A stretch of 64,000 nucleotides of DNA from contig JAGWTU010000001.1 of NCBI GenBank assembly GCA_028868825.1, positions 186,001 through 250,000 of the forward strand, in the 5' to 3' direction. The DNA comes from Burkholderiales bacterium. GTDB taxonomy: Bacteria > Pseudomonadota > Gammaproteobacteria > Burkholderiales > Burkholderiaceae_C. Each line of letters opens with the position of its first letter. The stretch's first letter is position 1. Under the pieces are notes generated by a model. That model searched no databases, was not told the DNA's origin, and saw only the letters and a program-made list of their open reading frames with translations. The position numbers were made by a program, and so were the translations under genes. Shown here one piece after another: positions 52,657 to 63,333 of this stretch.

Positions 52657-54579
52657 TCACCGCAAGCCCTCGACGAACAGCCGGCTCTCGGCACGCAGCC
52701 GATGTTCGTCGCCGACGCGCCGCAGCAGTCCGATGCGGTCCAGATGCTCGAGGATCTGGATCGCCCGCTTGCGTCCCAGCCCCGTCGCATCGCGAAAGCG
52801 CGCCGCCGTGACGACGCCGCTGTCCTGCGCCGCCAATTCGCGCGCGATCGCCGTCAGGCGTGCCATCGTCGCCGGTGGAACGTAGAGATCGCGCACGATC
52901 TGGAACAGCTCGCCCTGCTGCGCCAGGCGCGCCAGCGCGAGGCGCACCAGCGCTTCGCCCTCGCCGCCGTCGCGTGCGAGGTCGCGCACCCAGGCGCCTT
53001 CGAAGCCGGCGGCCGCCAGCGGCGCCGCGAGCTTCTGCGCCAGCCGGGCCTCGGTGGCCGAAAGCTGCACGCCATGCTCGGGCCGGTGCACGAAGGCGCC
53101 GCGTTGGCTCACGCACCCTTCGGCGCGCATCGCCGCGAGCAGGGCGACCCACAGCGGCTCGCTCAGGCGCGGCAGCACGAGGCGGCGCAGCCGTGCACTG
53201 TCGGGTCCGAGTTCGTCGGGATGCTGGGCGTGGAACGCCGACAGCACCTCCAGCACACGTTCGCGCGCGGCCTGCGCGTGCGCGTGGCCCCAGAGCCAGT
53301 CGCCCTGGGCGTCGTGGTGGCGCAGCGCGTCGGCGAGCGGGATCTCGACGACACGGCCCTCGCGCGCCGCGAATTGCCGCAGCTCGAGGCCCAGCGGCGC
53401 CGCCGCCAGCAGCGCCCGCAGGCGCGCTTCGGGTGTGGCGGCCGTCAGCGCCTGCAACTCGGCCAGGCGCTGCGGCGTGCGGCGGTAGCGCACCGGCGCG
53501 GCCGGGTCGAGCACGCTGGCGCCGGCCAGCGTGCGCGTCGCCGAGGCGTCCCGCAGCACGATGCGGTCGCCGTGCCAGGCACCGATCGGCGCGCGCAGCA
53601 CGAGCTGCGCCAGGCCGGTCGCGCCCGGCGCGAGCACCGGCGGTTCGAGCAGGGCGACCGTCGCCATCGTCTGCGCGGCGCCCAGATGCACGTGCACGGA
53701 TGTGCCCGAGCGCAGGGCGGTGGTCTCGCCCTGCCACAGCGTCAGGCGCAGGTCGATGCGGTCGGCTGCGCGGGCGACGAATGGCGCCACCAGCCATTGC
53801 CCGCGTTCGACCTCCGAGCGGTCGACGCCGGCCAGCGCCAGCGCGCAGCGCTGGCCCGCATGCGCCACCGTCACGCGCCGGTTCTGGGCGTGGATGCTGC
53901 GCACGCGGACGGTGTGCGTGCCGGGCACGAGGCGCAGCTCGGCGCCCAGGTGCACCGATCCCGCATGCACGGTGCCCGCGGCGATGGTGCCGACGCCGTC
54001 GAGCGTGAAGACGCGGTCGATCGCGAGCCGGAACGCAGCGTCGCCGGCGCTCGCCCTGGCCGGGTCGGTTGCGGCGTCGCGGGCGGCGCCGATCAGGCGC
54101 CCGCGCAGCGCGGCCATGCCGTCGCCGCTGATCGCCGAGACCGGCAGCACCGGCGAGCCGGCCAGCGCCGAAGCCTCGACGAGCGCCGCCGCTTCGGCGC
54201 AGACGGCGGCGACGCGCGCGGCATCGGCGCGATCGGTCTTCGTCACGACCACCGTGCCGCGCTCGAGGCCGAGCAGCGAGAGCACGGCCAGATGCTCGCG
54301 CGTCTGCGGCATCACGCCGTCGTCGGCGGCGACGAGCAGCAGCGCATGGTCGATGCCGGTGGCGCCGGCCAGCATCGTGTGCACGAGCCGTTCGTGCCCG
54401 GGGACGTCAATGAAGCCGATGCGCTCGTCGCTGCCGGGCAGGTCCAGGTAGGCATAGCCGAGCTCGATCGAGACGCCGCGCGCCTTCTCCTCGGGCAGGC
54501 GGTCGGTGTCGACGCCGGTGAGTGCCTTCACCAGCGTCGTCTTGCCGTGGTCGATATGGCCTGCGGTGCCGACGATCAT
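52657..54579 (-). CDS. selB: Selenocysteine-specific elongation factor SelB
   Basis: 640 residues. Delivers Sec-tRNA to UGA at SECIS elements. The G domain is intact: [20 protein letters not shown] (P-loop), [18 protein letters not shown] (switch II), [10 protein letters not shown] (G4). Domains II-III follow and a C-terminal set of winged helices ([20 protein letters not shown]) binds SECIS RNA. Starts 13 bp after selA. Confidence 0.95.
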   Translation of the reverse strand: MIVGTAGHIDHGKTTLVKALTGVDTDRLPEEKARGVSIELGYAYLDLPGSDERIGFIDVPGHERLVHTMLAGATGIDHALLLVAADDGVMPQTREHLAVLSLLGLERGTVVVTKTDRADAARVAAVCAEAAALVEASALAGSPVLPVSAISGDGMAALRGRLIGAARDAATDPARASAGDAAFRLAIDRVFTLDGVGTIAAGTVHAGSVHLGAELRLVPGTHTVRVRSIHAQNRRVTVAHAGQRCALALAGVDRSEVERGQWLVAPFVARAADRIDLRLTLWQGETTALRSGTSVHVHLGAAQTMATVALLEPPVLAPGATGLAQLVLRAPIGAWHGDRIVLRDASATRTLAGASVLDPAAPVRYRRTPQRLAELQALTAATPEARLRALLAAAPLGLELRQFAAREGRVVEIPLADALRHHDAQGDWLWGHAHAQAARERVLEVLSAFHAQHPDELGPDSARLRRLVLPRLSEPLWVALLAAMRAEGCVSQRGAFVHRPEHGVQLSATEARLAQKLAAPLAAAGFEGAWVRDLARDGGEGEALVRLALARLAQQGELFQIVRDLYVPPATMARLTAIARELAAQDSGVVTAARFRDATGLGRKRAIQILEHLDRIGLLRRVGDEHRLRAESRLFVEGLR

Positions 54580-54592
54580 GAGCGTGTGCGGA

Positions 54593-56038
54593 TCAGGCCA
54601 GTGCCAGCTGCAGCGCAGGCAACTGGGCGACGAACGGTGCCGCGTCTTCGAGGCAGCGCAGGTCCAGCAGCAGGCGGTCCTCGCTGATGCGGCCGATCAC
54701 CGGCAGCGGCAGGCTGCGCAGCGCGCCGGCCAGGGCGTCGAGCGCGCGGCCGCTGCCCCGCTTTTGCAACGGGGCCAGCGCGAGGCCAGCCGAGGGCAGG
54801 CGCTCGACGGGCAGCGAACCCGAGCCGATCTGCCCCAGCAGCTCGACCACCGTGACCTCGAAGCGCGGCGCCACCGCGGCAGCCAGCGCCGACTGCAGGC
54901 GCAGCGCCAGTTCGTGGATGGCCGCGGCGGGCCGCGTCAGCAGGCGCAGCGTCGGCAGGTCCTGCGCCAGCCGCTCGGGGCGCAGGTAGAGCATCAAGGT
55001 CGCTTCCAGCGCGGCCAGCGGCAGCTTGCTGACGCGCAGCGCCCGCTTGAGCGGGTAGTTGCGGATCCGGCCGACGGCCGCCTTGCTGCCGACGATGAGC
55101 CCGGCCTGCGGGCCGCCGAGCAGCTTGTCGCCGCTGAAGGTGACGATGTCGCAGCCGGCGGCGAGCTGCTCCTGCGGCAGCGGCTCGCGCGGCAGGCCGT
55201 AGGCGGCCAGGTCGATCAGCGAGCCGGCGCCGAGGTCGCTGGCCAGCGGCAGCGCACGCGCGTGGGCGATCGCGGCCAGCTCCGCCTCGCCGACGGCCGA
55301 GGTGAAGCCCTGCACCGCGTAATTGCTCGTGTGCACCTTCATCAGCAGCGCGGTGCGCGCGCCGATCGCGCCGGCGTAATCGTGTGCATGGGTGCGGTTC
55401 GTCGTCCCGACCTCGACCAGCTTCGCCCCGGCGGCCGCCATCACGTCGGGCATGCGAAAGGCGCCGCCGATCTCGACGAGTTCGCCGCGCGAGACGATGA
55501 CCTCGCGGCCACGCGCCAGCGCCGCGATCGTCAGCAGCACGGCGGCGGCGTTGTTGTTGACGACAGTCGCCGCCTCGGCGCCGGTAAGCGTGCACAGCAG
55601 TTCCTCGACGACGCTGTCGCGGTCGCCGCGACCGCCGCTGGCGAGGTCGTATTCGAGGTTGTTCGGTCCGGCCATCAGCGCCAGCACCTGCTCCAGCGCC
55701 GCGTCGGCCAGCAGGGCGCGGCCCAGATTGGTGTGGATGACGGTGCCGGTGAGGTTCAGCACGCGCTGCAGCCGCGGCGCGAGGCGCCGCTCGACGGCGG
55801 CGCGAATCTCGGCTTCGAGTGCCTCGACGTCCAAGGCGCCGGCGTCCAGCGCGCCGTCCAGCGCCTGCGCGCGCAGGCGCTGGACGAGCGCACGCGACTC
55901 GCCGGCGACTAGCGTATGGCCATGCTCGGCGACGAGCGCGGCGACGCCCGGCAGGCCGAGCAGCCGGTCGATCGAAGGCAGGTCCTGGGGACTGGCCTTC
56001 GAACCGTGAACCACGGATTCGGCGGGCCGCCCCGTCAT
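54593..56038 (-). CDS. selA: L-seryl-tRNA(Sec) selenium transferase
   Basis: 481 residues; converts Ser-tRNA(Sec) to Sec-tRNA(Sec) with [23 protein letters not shown] near the N-terminus, [20 protein letters not shown], and [17 protein letters not shown] with the PLP lysine are all present. ATG 56038 overlaps the fdhE stop (ATGA); the frame upstream lies inside fdhE. Confidence 0.95.
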   Translation of the reverse strand: MTGRPAESVVHGSKASPQDLPSIDRLLGLPGVAALVAEHGHTLVAGESRALVQRLRAQALDGALDAGALDVEALEAEIRAAVERRLAPRLQRVLNLTGTVIHTNLGRALLADAALEQVLALMAGPNNLEYDLASGGRGDRDSVVEELLCTLTGAEAATVVNNNAAAVLLTIAALARGREVIVSRGELVEIGGAFRMPDVMAAAGAKLVEVGTTNRTHAHDYAGAIGARTALLMKVHTSNYAVQGFTSAVGEAELAAIAHARALPLASDLGAGSLIDLAAYGLPREPLPQEQLAAGCDIVTFSGDKLLGGPQAGLIVGSKAAVGRIRNYPLKRALRVSKLPLAALEATLMLYLRPERLAQDLPTLRLLTRPAAAIHELALRLQSALAAAVAPRFEVTVVELLGQIGSGSLPVERLPSAGLALAPLQKRGSGRALDALAGALRSLPLPVIGRISEDRLLLDLRCLEDAAPFVAQLPALQLALA

Positions 56039-57054
56039 GGCGCGGGGGGTGGATCGGGCGGCGCTTCGGGGTCGCCGAAGAGCAGCAACAGGTTCACGCC
56101 CTGGCGCTGGAAGCCGGCGTCGGAGACCAGCAGGTCCAGCGTCACCGAGGCCAGGTCGTCGGCCACCGGATCGACATGCGCATCCTTGGCCATGTGGACG
56201 ATCTTCAGGTAATGGCTGCAGACATCGCAGGTCTCGGCCTGCACGGCGTCGCGCGCTGCGCCGGTGGCGGGCAGGGCATGGCCAGGCAGCGCCTCGAGCG
56301 ACTGGTAGCCGATGCCCTTGGTGCCGCGACAGGCCGCGCATTTGACGCGCACCATGTGCCACTGGGCGGCGCAGAGCGAGCAATGCAGATAGCGGTAGCC
56401 GGACACGTCGGCGCCGATGCGCGAGATGCTGGCGGTCGGGTGGCTGCCGCAGCAGGGGCAGCGCGTCTCGTCGTCGGTGCGGCCGAAGGGCGCCGGGCGG
56501 CCGCCGAGGCGCGTCGCCTCCGTCTGCAGCACGAGCGCCGTCCAGTAGACCTGCAGCGCGGCCGCGATGAGCGGCGCCGCGCCGAGGTCGAGTCCGCGCA
56601 TCGTGCGCGACAGCAGCCGGTCGGCCTGCTGTTCGAGCGCCGCATCGCCCTGCGCGCGCAACGCCTGCACGACGCCGAGCGCGGGACTGCCGACCAGCCG
56701 CGGCAGCAGTTCGTCGAGCAGGTCATGCAGGCCGCGGCGCCAGGCCGCATCGCGGGGCCAGTGCAAGGCCGGCAACGGCGGCCGGCCGGCCTGGGCCGCG
56801 GCCTCGATGGCTTGGGCGTCCGGTGTCGGCAACTCGGGGTAGCGCTGCAACAGCGCATGCTGGGCGCGCGTGAGTTCGGCCGCGAAGAGCAGGAAGTCGC
56901 GCGTCGCGTGCCCCGCTGCCAAAGTGCGCAGCCGGGCCTCGCGTTCCGCAAACAACGTCGCCGGATCGGGCAGGCGCAGGAAAGGCACCTGCTGCCCGGC
57001 CTGGACGGCGATCTCCTCCGGCGTCAGCAGCCGCGCGGCCTGCGCCGTCACCAT
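56035..57054 (-). CDS. fdhE: Formate dehydrogenase accessory protein FdhE
   Basis: 339 residues; assists maturation of respiratory formate dehydrogenase. Rubredoxin-like Cys pairs CPCCGSHPTAS, HCSLCAAQWHMVRVKCAACR and CDVCSHYLKIVHM are present. Located 15 bp after fdnI and coupled to selA. Confidence 0.93.
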   Translation of the reverse strand: MVTAQAARLLTPEEIAVQAGQQVPFLRLPDPATLFAEREARLRTLAAGHATRDFLLFAAELTRAQHALLQRYPELPTPDAQAIEAAAQAGRPPLPALHWPRDAAWRRGLHDLLDELLPRLVGSPALGVVQALRAQGDAALEQQADRLLSRTMRGLDLGAAPLIAAALQVYWTALVLQTEATRLGGRPAPFGRTDDETRCPCCGSHPTASISRIGADVSGYRYLHCSLCAAQWHMVRVKCAACRGTKGIGYQSLEALPGHALPATGAARDAVQAETCDVCSHYLKIVHMAKDAHVDPVADDLASVTLDLLVSDAGFQRQGVNLLLLFGDPEAPPDPPPAP

Positions 57055-57069
57055 CGGGAATTCATGCGC

Positions 57070-57693
57070 TTACTTGCCACCCGTCACGTCCCGGTACCAA
57101 AGCGCGTGATTCTGCCTCGCCCAGGCCGCCGTCACGGTGCCGCGCGTCATGCCGCGGATCGAGCCCTGGGTCCAGATCGCCATGTAGATATGGCCGATGA
57201 CGAGCAACACGATGCCGGTGGCGGCCACCGCGTGCAACAGCGTCGCGATGCGGATCAGCCCGATCGGGAAATAGGGCGCGAACCAGGGCCGCCAGAACAC
57301 GAATCCGGTCAGCACCAGCACGACCATGCAGACCACCATCGCCCAGAACAGCATCTTCTGGCCGTAGTTGAACTTGCCTGCCGGTGGCATGTTCGCGTCG
57401 TCGCCGGCAATCAGCCGGCCCATCTGCGCCTTCCACTCGCGGTCGGCATCGGTGATGCGGTTGTCGCCGCGATGCGCGAGCGCGAAGCGCGCGAAGGCGA
57501 CGGCCATCAGCACGCCGAGGAAGGGATGCAGGATGCGCGTCCAGGGCCCGCCGCCGAAGAACGTCGAGAGGAAATACAGGGCCGGGTGGAAGAAGGCCAG
57601 CCCCGAGAGGCCGGCGGCGAAGAACAGCAGCGCGATCGCCCAATGGTTCAGGCGGTCACGTTCATCGAAGCGCTTGACGAGCTGGGTGGTCAT
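57070..57693 (-). CDS. fdnI: Formate dehydrogenase cytochrome b556 (gamma) subunit
   Basis: 207 residues with four hydrophobic helices (HWAIALLFFAAGLSGLAFFH; HPFLGVLMAVAFARFALAH; LFWAMVVCMVVLVLTGFVFW; LLHAVAATGIVLLVIGHIYM). His residues in these helices would bind hemes and menaquinone/ubiquinone as in FdnI. It anchors the FdnGH module to the inner membrane. Starts 13 bp after fdxH. Confidence 0.93.
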   Translation of the reverse strand: MTTQLVKRFDERDRLNHWAIALLFFAAGLSGLAFFHPALYFLSTFFGGGPWTRILHPFLGVLMAVAFARFALAHRGDNRITDADREWKAQMGRLIAGDDANMPPAGKFNYGQKMLFWAMVVCMVVLVLTGFVFWRPWFAPYFPIGLIRIATLLHAVAATGIVLLVIGHIYMAIWTQGSIRGMTRGTVTAAWARQNHALWYRDVTGGK

Positions 57694-57706
57694 CGTGGGT
57701 CTCCGT

Positions 57707-58594
57707 TCAAGCGTCTTCGTCGACCTGGTGCGGCCCGACCTTGACGTAGTGGAAGAGTCCGGCCACCACGGCGCCCACCATCGCGGCCACGGCCAGCGGT
57801 TTGGCGATGCCCTTCCACAGCGAGACCAGCGGGCTGATCTTCGGATCGGCTGGCAGGCCGTGGTAGAGCTCGGGCTGGTCGGCATGCTGCAGCACGTACA
57901 TAACATGCGTGCCGCCGACGCCGCTGGGGTTGTAGACGCCGGCCTGGGCGTAGCCGCGCTCCTTCAGGTCGGCCACGCGCGCCTCGCTGTAGTCGAGCAT
58001 GTCCTCCTTGGTGCCGAAGTGGATTGCACCGGTCGGGCAGGACTTGACGCAGGCCGGCTCCAACCCCACGCCGACGCGGTCGGAACACAAGGAGCACTTG
58101 TACGACTTGTTGTCCTTGGCGCTGATGCGGGGCACGTTGAACGGGCAGCCGGTGACGCAGTTGCCGCAGCCGATGCAGTTCTCGCTGATGAAGTCGACGA
58201 TGCCGTTCGCGTATTGAACGATCGCGCCCGGGGCCGGGCAGGACTTCAGGCAGCCGGGGTCGGCGCAATGCATGCAGCCGTCCTTGCGTATGAGCCATTC
58301 GAGGCTCGTCGCCTGGTCGGCCTTGCTGCTGTCGCGCCGCGTCTCGACTTCCGAGAAACGCATCACCGTCCATGACGACGGCGTCAGATCGTTCGGGTTG
58401 TCGTAGACGCCGGCGTTGGTGCCGATCTCGTCGCGCAGATCGTTCCATTGCATGCACGCCACCTGGCAGGCCTTGCAGCCGATGCAGCTGGAGACGTCGA
58501 TCAGCTTGGCGACCTCGGGCTCGCGCCGCACCGAGGGGCTCTCGCTGGTGGTGGCCGAGCGCCTGGCGATGTCGAGTGATTGCAGGGATGACAT
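57707..58594 (-). CDS. fdxH: Formate dehydrogenase iron-sulfur (beta) subunit
   Basis: 295 residues. Four [4Fe-4S] clusters are indicated by [40 protein letters not shown] and [22 protein letters not shown]-terminal hydrophobic helix ([20 protein letters not shown]) attaches it to the membrane, as in E. coli FdnH. It starts 3 bp after fdnG. Confidence 0.95.
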   Translation of the reverse strand: MSSLQSLDIARRSATTSESPSVRREPEVAKLIDVSSCIGCKACQVACMQWNDLRDEIGTNAGVYDNPNDLTPSSWTVMRFSEVETRRDSSKADQATSLEWLIRKDGCMHCADPGCLKSCPAPGAIVQYANGIVDFISENCIGCGNCVTGCPFNVPRISAKDNKSYKCSLCSDRVGVGLEPACVKSCPTGAIHFGTKEDMLDYSEARVADLKERGYAQAGVYNPSGVGGTHVMYVLQHADQPELYHGLPADPKISPLVSLWKGIAKPLAVAAMVGAVVAGLFHYVKVGPHQVDEDA

Positions 58595-58597
58595 CGT

Positions 58598-61500
58598 TCA
58601 GGCCTTCTCGATGTTGACGATGAAGCTTTTGTATTCGGGGGTCTGCGTATTCGCATCCCCGACGAAGGGCGTCAACGTGTTCACCAGGTAGCCGGGCTTG
58701 GCCAGGCCGACGAAGCCCCAGTGGTTGGGCAGGCCGACGGTGTCGATCTTCTTGCCGTCGCACTCGAGCTGCGGGATGCGCTTGCTGACCAGCGCCACGG
58801 CCTTGATGTAGCCGCGGTTGGACGAGACCTTGACCTTATCGCCGTTGGCGATGCCCTTGGCCTTGGCCAGTTCTTCGCCGATCTCGACGAACTGCTGCGG
58901 CTGGATGATCGCGCTCGTCTGGACGTTCTTGGTCCAGTAGTGGAAATGCTCGGTCAGGCGGTAGCTGGTGGCGACATAAGGGAAGTCCTTGGGCGTGCCG
59001 AAAGCCTCCATGTCGCCCTTGTAGACCCGCGCCGCGGGGTTCGACTTCGCCTTCGGATTGCCCGGGTGCATCGGGTTGTGCTCGAGCGGCGACTCGAAGG
59101 GTTCGTAATGCTCGGGCAGCGGTCCCTCGGCCATGCCGGTGGGGGCGAACAGGCGCGCCACGCCCTCGGCCGTCATGATGAAGGGCTGGACGCGGTTCTC
59201 GTCCTCGGGGTTGGCGTCGGGTCGGATGTCGGGCACGTCCGACCCGGCCCAGGCCTTGCCGTTCCATTGCACGAGCTTGCGCTTGGCATCCCAGGGCTTG
59301 CCGTTCGGCGCCGCCGAAGCGGCGTTGTAGAGGATGCGCCGGTTCGCCGGCCAGGCCCAGGACCAGTTCAGCGTCTGGCCGATGCCCCAGGGGTCGCTGT
59401 TGTCGCGGCGCGCCATCTGGTTGCCGGCCTGGGTCCAGGCGCCGCAATAGATCCAGCACCCGCTGGCCGTCGTGCCGTCGTCGCGCAGCAGCCCGAAACC
59501 GGGCAGTTGCTCGCCCGCCTTGGCCAGCACCTTGAGCGGCGCCTTCGGGTCCTTCGGATCGGGCGGCGCCAGCACGTCCTCGAGCGCCTTGCCGTTGTAT
59601 TCCATCGCCAGCTCTTCGGACGAAGGGCTGTTGGGAATCTTGTAGGTCCAGGTGAGGTTGACGATGGGATCGGGAAAAGCGCCGCCTTCCTTCACGTAGG
59701 CCGACTTCAGGCGCAGGAACAGCTCGGCGATGATCTCGGCGTCGCCCTTGGCCTCGCCCGGGGGCGGTGCGCCCTTCCAGTGCCATTGCAGCCAGCGGCC
59801 GCTGTTCGTCAGCGAGCCGTCCTCCTCGGCGAAGCAGGTGCTCGGGAAGCGGAAGACCGTGGTCTGGATCTCTTCGCTCTTGACGTCGTTGTATTCGCCG
59901 TGGTTCTTCCAGAACTCGGCCGTCTCGGTGTTGAGCGGATCGATGATCGCCAGGTATTTCAGCTTCGACAGCCCGGCGACGATCTTCTTCTTGTTCGGGA
60001 ACGAACCCACGGGGTTGAAGCCCTGGCAGATGTAGCCGTTGAGCTTGCCCTGGTTCATCATCTCGAACGCGTTGAGCACGTCGTAGAGCTTGTCCCACTT
60101 GGGCAGGTAGTCGAAGGCCCAGCTGTTCTCGGCCGTCGCCGCCTTGCCCCACCAGGCCTTTTGCAGACTGACGAAGAACTTCGGGTAGTTCTGCCAGTAG
60201 CTCATCTGGTTCGGACGCAGCGGCTTCGTCGCCCGGGTCTTGTAGTAGGTCTCCAGGTCCTGTTCGCTGTCGCGCGCCAGGCTGAGGTAGCCGGGCAGGT
60301 TGGTCGACAGCAGTCCGAGGTCGGTCAGGCCCTGGATGTTGCTGTGGCCGCGCAGCGCGTTCATGCCGCCACCGGCCACGCCGATGTTGCCCAGCAGCAG
60401 CTGCATGATGGCGCCGGTGCGGATCATCTGCGAGCCCTGGCTGTGCTGCGTCCAGCCGAGCGCGTACATGATCGTCATCGTCTTGTCGGGCGCCGACGTC
60501 GTGGCGATGTACTTGCAGACCTCGAGGAACTTGTCCTTGGGCGTGCCGGTGATCTTGCTCACCATCTCGGGCGTGTAGCGCGCGTAATGGCGCTTCATCA
60601 CCTGCAGCACGCAGCGCTCGTGCTGCATCGTCTCGTCGACCTTGGCAAAGCCCTTGTCGTCGAGCTCGTAGGCCCAGCTCGCGCTGCTGTAGCTGCGCTT
60701 GGCCTCGTCGTAGCCCGAGAAGATGCCGTCAGTGAACGAGTAGCCCTCGCCGACGATGAAGCCGGCATTCGTGTACGCCTTGACGTACTCGTGCTGGATC
60801 TTGTCGTTGGCGAGCAGGTAGTTCAGCACGCCGCCGAGGAAGGCGATGTCGGAGCCGGCACGGATCGGCGCGTAGTAGTCGGCCATCGCCGCGCTGCGCG
60901 TGAAGCGCGGGTCGACGACGACCAGCTTGGCCTTGCGCGTGTGCTTGGCTTCGACCACCCATTTGAAGCCGCAGGGATGGGCCTCGGCGGCATTGCCGCC
61001 CATGATCAATACGAGGTCGGCGTTCTTGATGTCCACCCAGTGGTTGGTCATCGCACCGCGGCCAAACGTCGGAGCCAGACTGGCTACCGTCGGGCCGTGT
61101 CAAACGCGTGCCTGATTGTCGAAGACCAGCATTCCCATCGAGCGCATCGCCTTGTGGGTGATGTAGCCCGATTCGTTGGACGATGCCGAAGCGCAGAGCA
61201 TGCCGGTGGACAGCCAGCGGTTGACGGTCTGGCCGGCGGCGTTCTTGGCGATGAAGTTGGCGTCGCGGTCGGCCTTCATCATCTTGGCCAGTCGCGACAT
61301 CGCCTCGTCCCAGGACACGCGCTTCCACTCGGTGCTGCCGGGCTCGCGGATCTCGGGGTGCTTGAGGCGGTTCGGGCTGTGCACGAAGTCGAGCAGGCCG
61401 GCGCCCTTGGGGCACAACGTGCCGCGGTTCACCGGATGGTCCGGGTCGCCCTCGATGTGGACGATGTCGGCGGTGACGTTCTTCGCCTTGTCGCCGAGGC

Positions 61501-61687
61501 TGTACATGATGATGCCGCAGCCTACCGAGCAATACGGGCAGGTGTTGCGGGTCTCGGTCGTGCGGGACAGCTTGAAGTTGCGCGTTTCGGCCAGCGCCGC
61601 CATGGGCGAGAAGCCCAACGCCACCAGACTGGATCCCACCAGTCCGGCTCCGCTGACCCGGAAGAACTGCCTCCGGTCCATATCCAT
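58598..61687 (-). CDS. fdnG: Formate dehydrogenase alpha subunit, selenocysteine- and Mo-containing
   Basis: 1029 residues with one in-frame UGA at 61100-61102 decoded as Sec, residue 196, in DNQARV-Sec-HGPTVASL; E. coli FdnG has Sec at the same number and context. The TAT signal DRRQFFRVSGAGL is followed by the [4Fe-4S] site CPYCSVGCG, then the MGD-binding regions (TNHWVDIKNADLVLIMGGN, GLTDLGLLSTNLPGYL) and the C-terminal domain (PYVATSYRLTEHFHYWTKN). Exported, periplasmic. Start 61687 is chosen by alignment with E. coli (MDVSRRQFF). The UGA is genuine, not a frameshift. Confidence 0.96.
61071..61102 (-). promoter_or_regulatory. SECIS element and Sec UGA codon in fdnG
   Basis: On minus: UGA, 11 nt, then stem GG-U-AGCC, loop AGUCU, stem GGCU-CC with a bulged U. 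Distance and bulge match E. coli SECIS geometry. Confidence 0.88.
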
Positions 61688-61702
61688 CTGATCACACCCC
61701 AT

Positions 61703-61992
61703 GTCGGGCTCGGCCCGATCGTGATTGATGCCTGCATCACGGCAGAGCGCTGACCATTGGACCTGATGATTGCCATGTTGACTGTGCGGGAAATCCTTAT
61801 GAAGCCATCACCACAAGCAAGTTAACATAATATACATTGTACTCTATTTAAGCAGCGTCGCCGCCGATGGAGCGCTCCGCGTTCGACCTGACCGATCGCG
61901 CTAGACAGCGTTCAGATTGAGTTCATTCGGGGTCCACAAACTCCTCCACATCAGGGCATCCCGCCGATGCCCTCGCACCGAGGAGCCCCGCG
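61703..61992. other. Divergent promoter region between fdnG and the glycosyltransferase operon
   Basis: 290 bp with a striking AT-rich block (61790-61855). On plus TTAACA (61822-61827), 17-bp spacer, TATTTA (61845-61850) is a plausible promoter for the glycosyltransferases. On minus a TATATT/TATTAT patch in the same block could drive fdnG. I see no clear FNR (TTGAT-N4-ATCAA) or sigma-54 site. Confidence 0.45.
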
Positions 61993-63333
61993 ATGATCAC
62001 CGAATCGGCCTGCGACTACCGGCGCCCGCCCTACCTGCCCGCCTGGGACCGGCCGCAGCGCGGCTTCGATGCGCAGCGCATCTTCGGCACCCGGCGCGAG
62101 GGCGCGCCGGCGACCCAGGTCTGCATCTATTCGCACGACACCTTCGGCCTCGGCCACCTGCGGCGCAACCTGGCGATCGCCGACCAGCTGCTGCGCAGCG
62201 CGGACCCGTTCGAGGTCTGGCTGCTCACCGGCTCGCCGGTGATCCGCCAGACGAAGCTGCCGCACGGGCTGCATGTGCAGCCGCTGCCGCCCGTCGTCAA
62301 GACCGGCGCCGAGCGCTACGCCGCGCGCGCGCCGGGCCAGCTCTTCGGGCTTACCAAGGGCTACCGCGAGGCGCTCATCATGAAGCTCGTCGAGGAGCAG
62401 CGCCCCGACGTGTTCCTCGTCGACCACGCCCCGGCGGGCATGAACGGCGAGCTGCTCTCGACGCTGGCGCTGATCCGCAACGAGCTGCCGCGCACGCGCA
62501 CGGTGCTCGGCCTGCGCGACATCCTCGACAGCCCCGAGAGCGTGCGCCGGACCTGGCAGGAGCAGGAGCTGCACGCCTTGATGGAGCAGGCCTACGACGA
62601 CCTCTTCGTCTACGGCAGCGAGCGCCTGCACGACGTCGTCGCCGCCTACGGACTGTCGACGAAGCTCGCGCGGCGCGTGCAGTATTGCGGTTATGTCGTC
62701 GGCCCGGCGCGCTTCGAGCAGTTGCGCGCGACCGACGGCGGCAAGGTCTGCTGGGATCGACAGCGCAGCGGTGCGCGGCCCGTGGTGCTGGTGATGGCCG
62801 GCGGCGGCGGCGACGGCCATTTCCTGATGGATGCCTATCTGCAGGGGATCTGCCGCGGCGCGCCGAACGATTTCCATTCGGTCATCGTCACCGGGCCGCT
62901 GATGCCGGGCGCCGAGAGCCAGGCGCTGCGGAATGCGGCCGCCGGGCGCGACGATGTCGAGATCGTCGCCTACGCGAGCGAGCCGATGCCGAGCATCCGC
63001 GCCGCCGATCTCGTCGTGTCGATGGCCGGCTACAACACCTGCGTCGAGTTGCTGGCGGCGCGCAAGAAGGCCATCCTGGTGCCGCGCAGCGTGCCGCGGC
63101 TCGAGCAGAAGCTGCGCGCGGACCTGCTGGCCGGTCTCGGGCTGTTCGACGCCGTCGATCCCGACGCCGATCTCGCCGCGACGCTGTCCGTGCGCGTGCC
63201 GCGCGCGCTCGCCGCGGCGCTGCCCTGCGAGGCGGGCTGGGCCGCGGTCGACCTGCGCGGCGCCGAGCGCGTCGCCACCGCGCTCGCACGCTGCGCCTCG
63301 CGCCTCGAGCGGCCGATCGAGGACCTGGCATGA
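61993..63333 (+). CDS. GT28-like glycosyltransferase family protein
   Basis: 446 residues, GT-B fold. N-terminal VCIYSHDTFGLGHLRRNLAI is the Gly-rich loop of this family, and the C-terminal donor site VVSMAGYNTCVELLAARKKA, then ILVPRSVPRLEQKLRAD resembles MurG-type GT28 sugar-nucleotide binding (VxMxGYNT). No membrane helix. It is coupled to the next glycosyltransferase (ATGA). Probable role in envelope or exopolysaccharide assembly; acceptor unknown. Confidence 0.8.
   Translation: MITESACDYRRPPYLPAWDRPQRGFDAQRIFGTRREGAPATQVCIYSHDTFGLGHLRRNLAIADQLLRSADPFEVWLLTGSPVIRQTKLPHGLHVQPLPPVVKTGAERYAARAPGQLFGLTKGYREALIMKLVEEQRPDVFLVDHAPAGMNGELLSTLALIRNELPRTRTVLGLRDILDSPESVRRTWQEQELHALMEQAYDDLFVYGSERLHDVVAAYGLSTKLARRVQYCGYVVGPARFEQLRATDGGKVCWDRQRSGARPVVLVMAGGGGDGHFLMDAYLQGICRGAPNDFHSVIVTGPLMPGAESQALRNAAAGRDDVEIVAYASEPMPSIRAADLVVSMAGYNTCVELLAARKKAILVPRSVPRLEQKLRADLLAGLGLFDAVDPDADLAATLSVRVPRALAAALPCEAGWAAVDLRGAERVATALARCASRLERPIEDLA

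Noticed and set aside
61097-61102. In-frame stop splitting fdnG into two genes
   Set aside because: UGA falls exactly at the Sec196 position with a SECIS; no frameshift.
58721-61753. A 1010-codon open frame antisense to fdnG, and similar long frames antisense to gyrA and selB
   Set aside because: Arg/Ala/Leu-rich composition from GC-rich third positions; the sense strand holds clear known genes with intact motifs.
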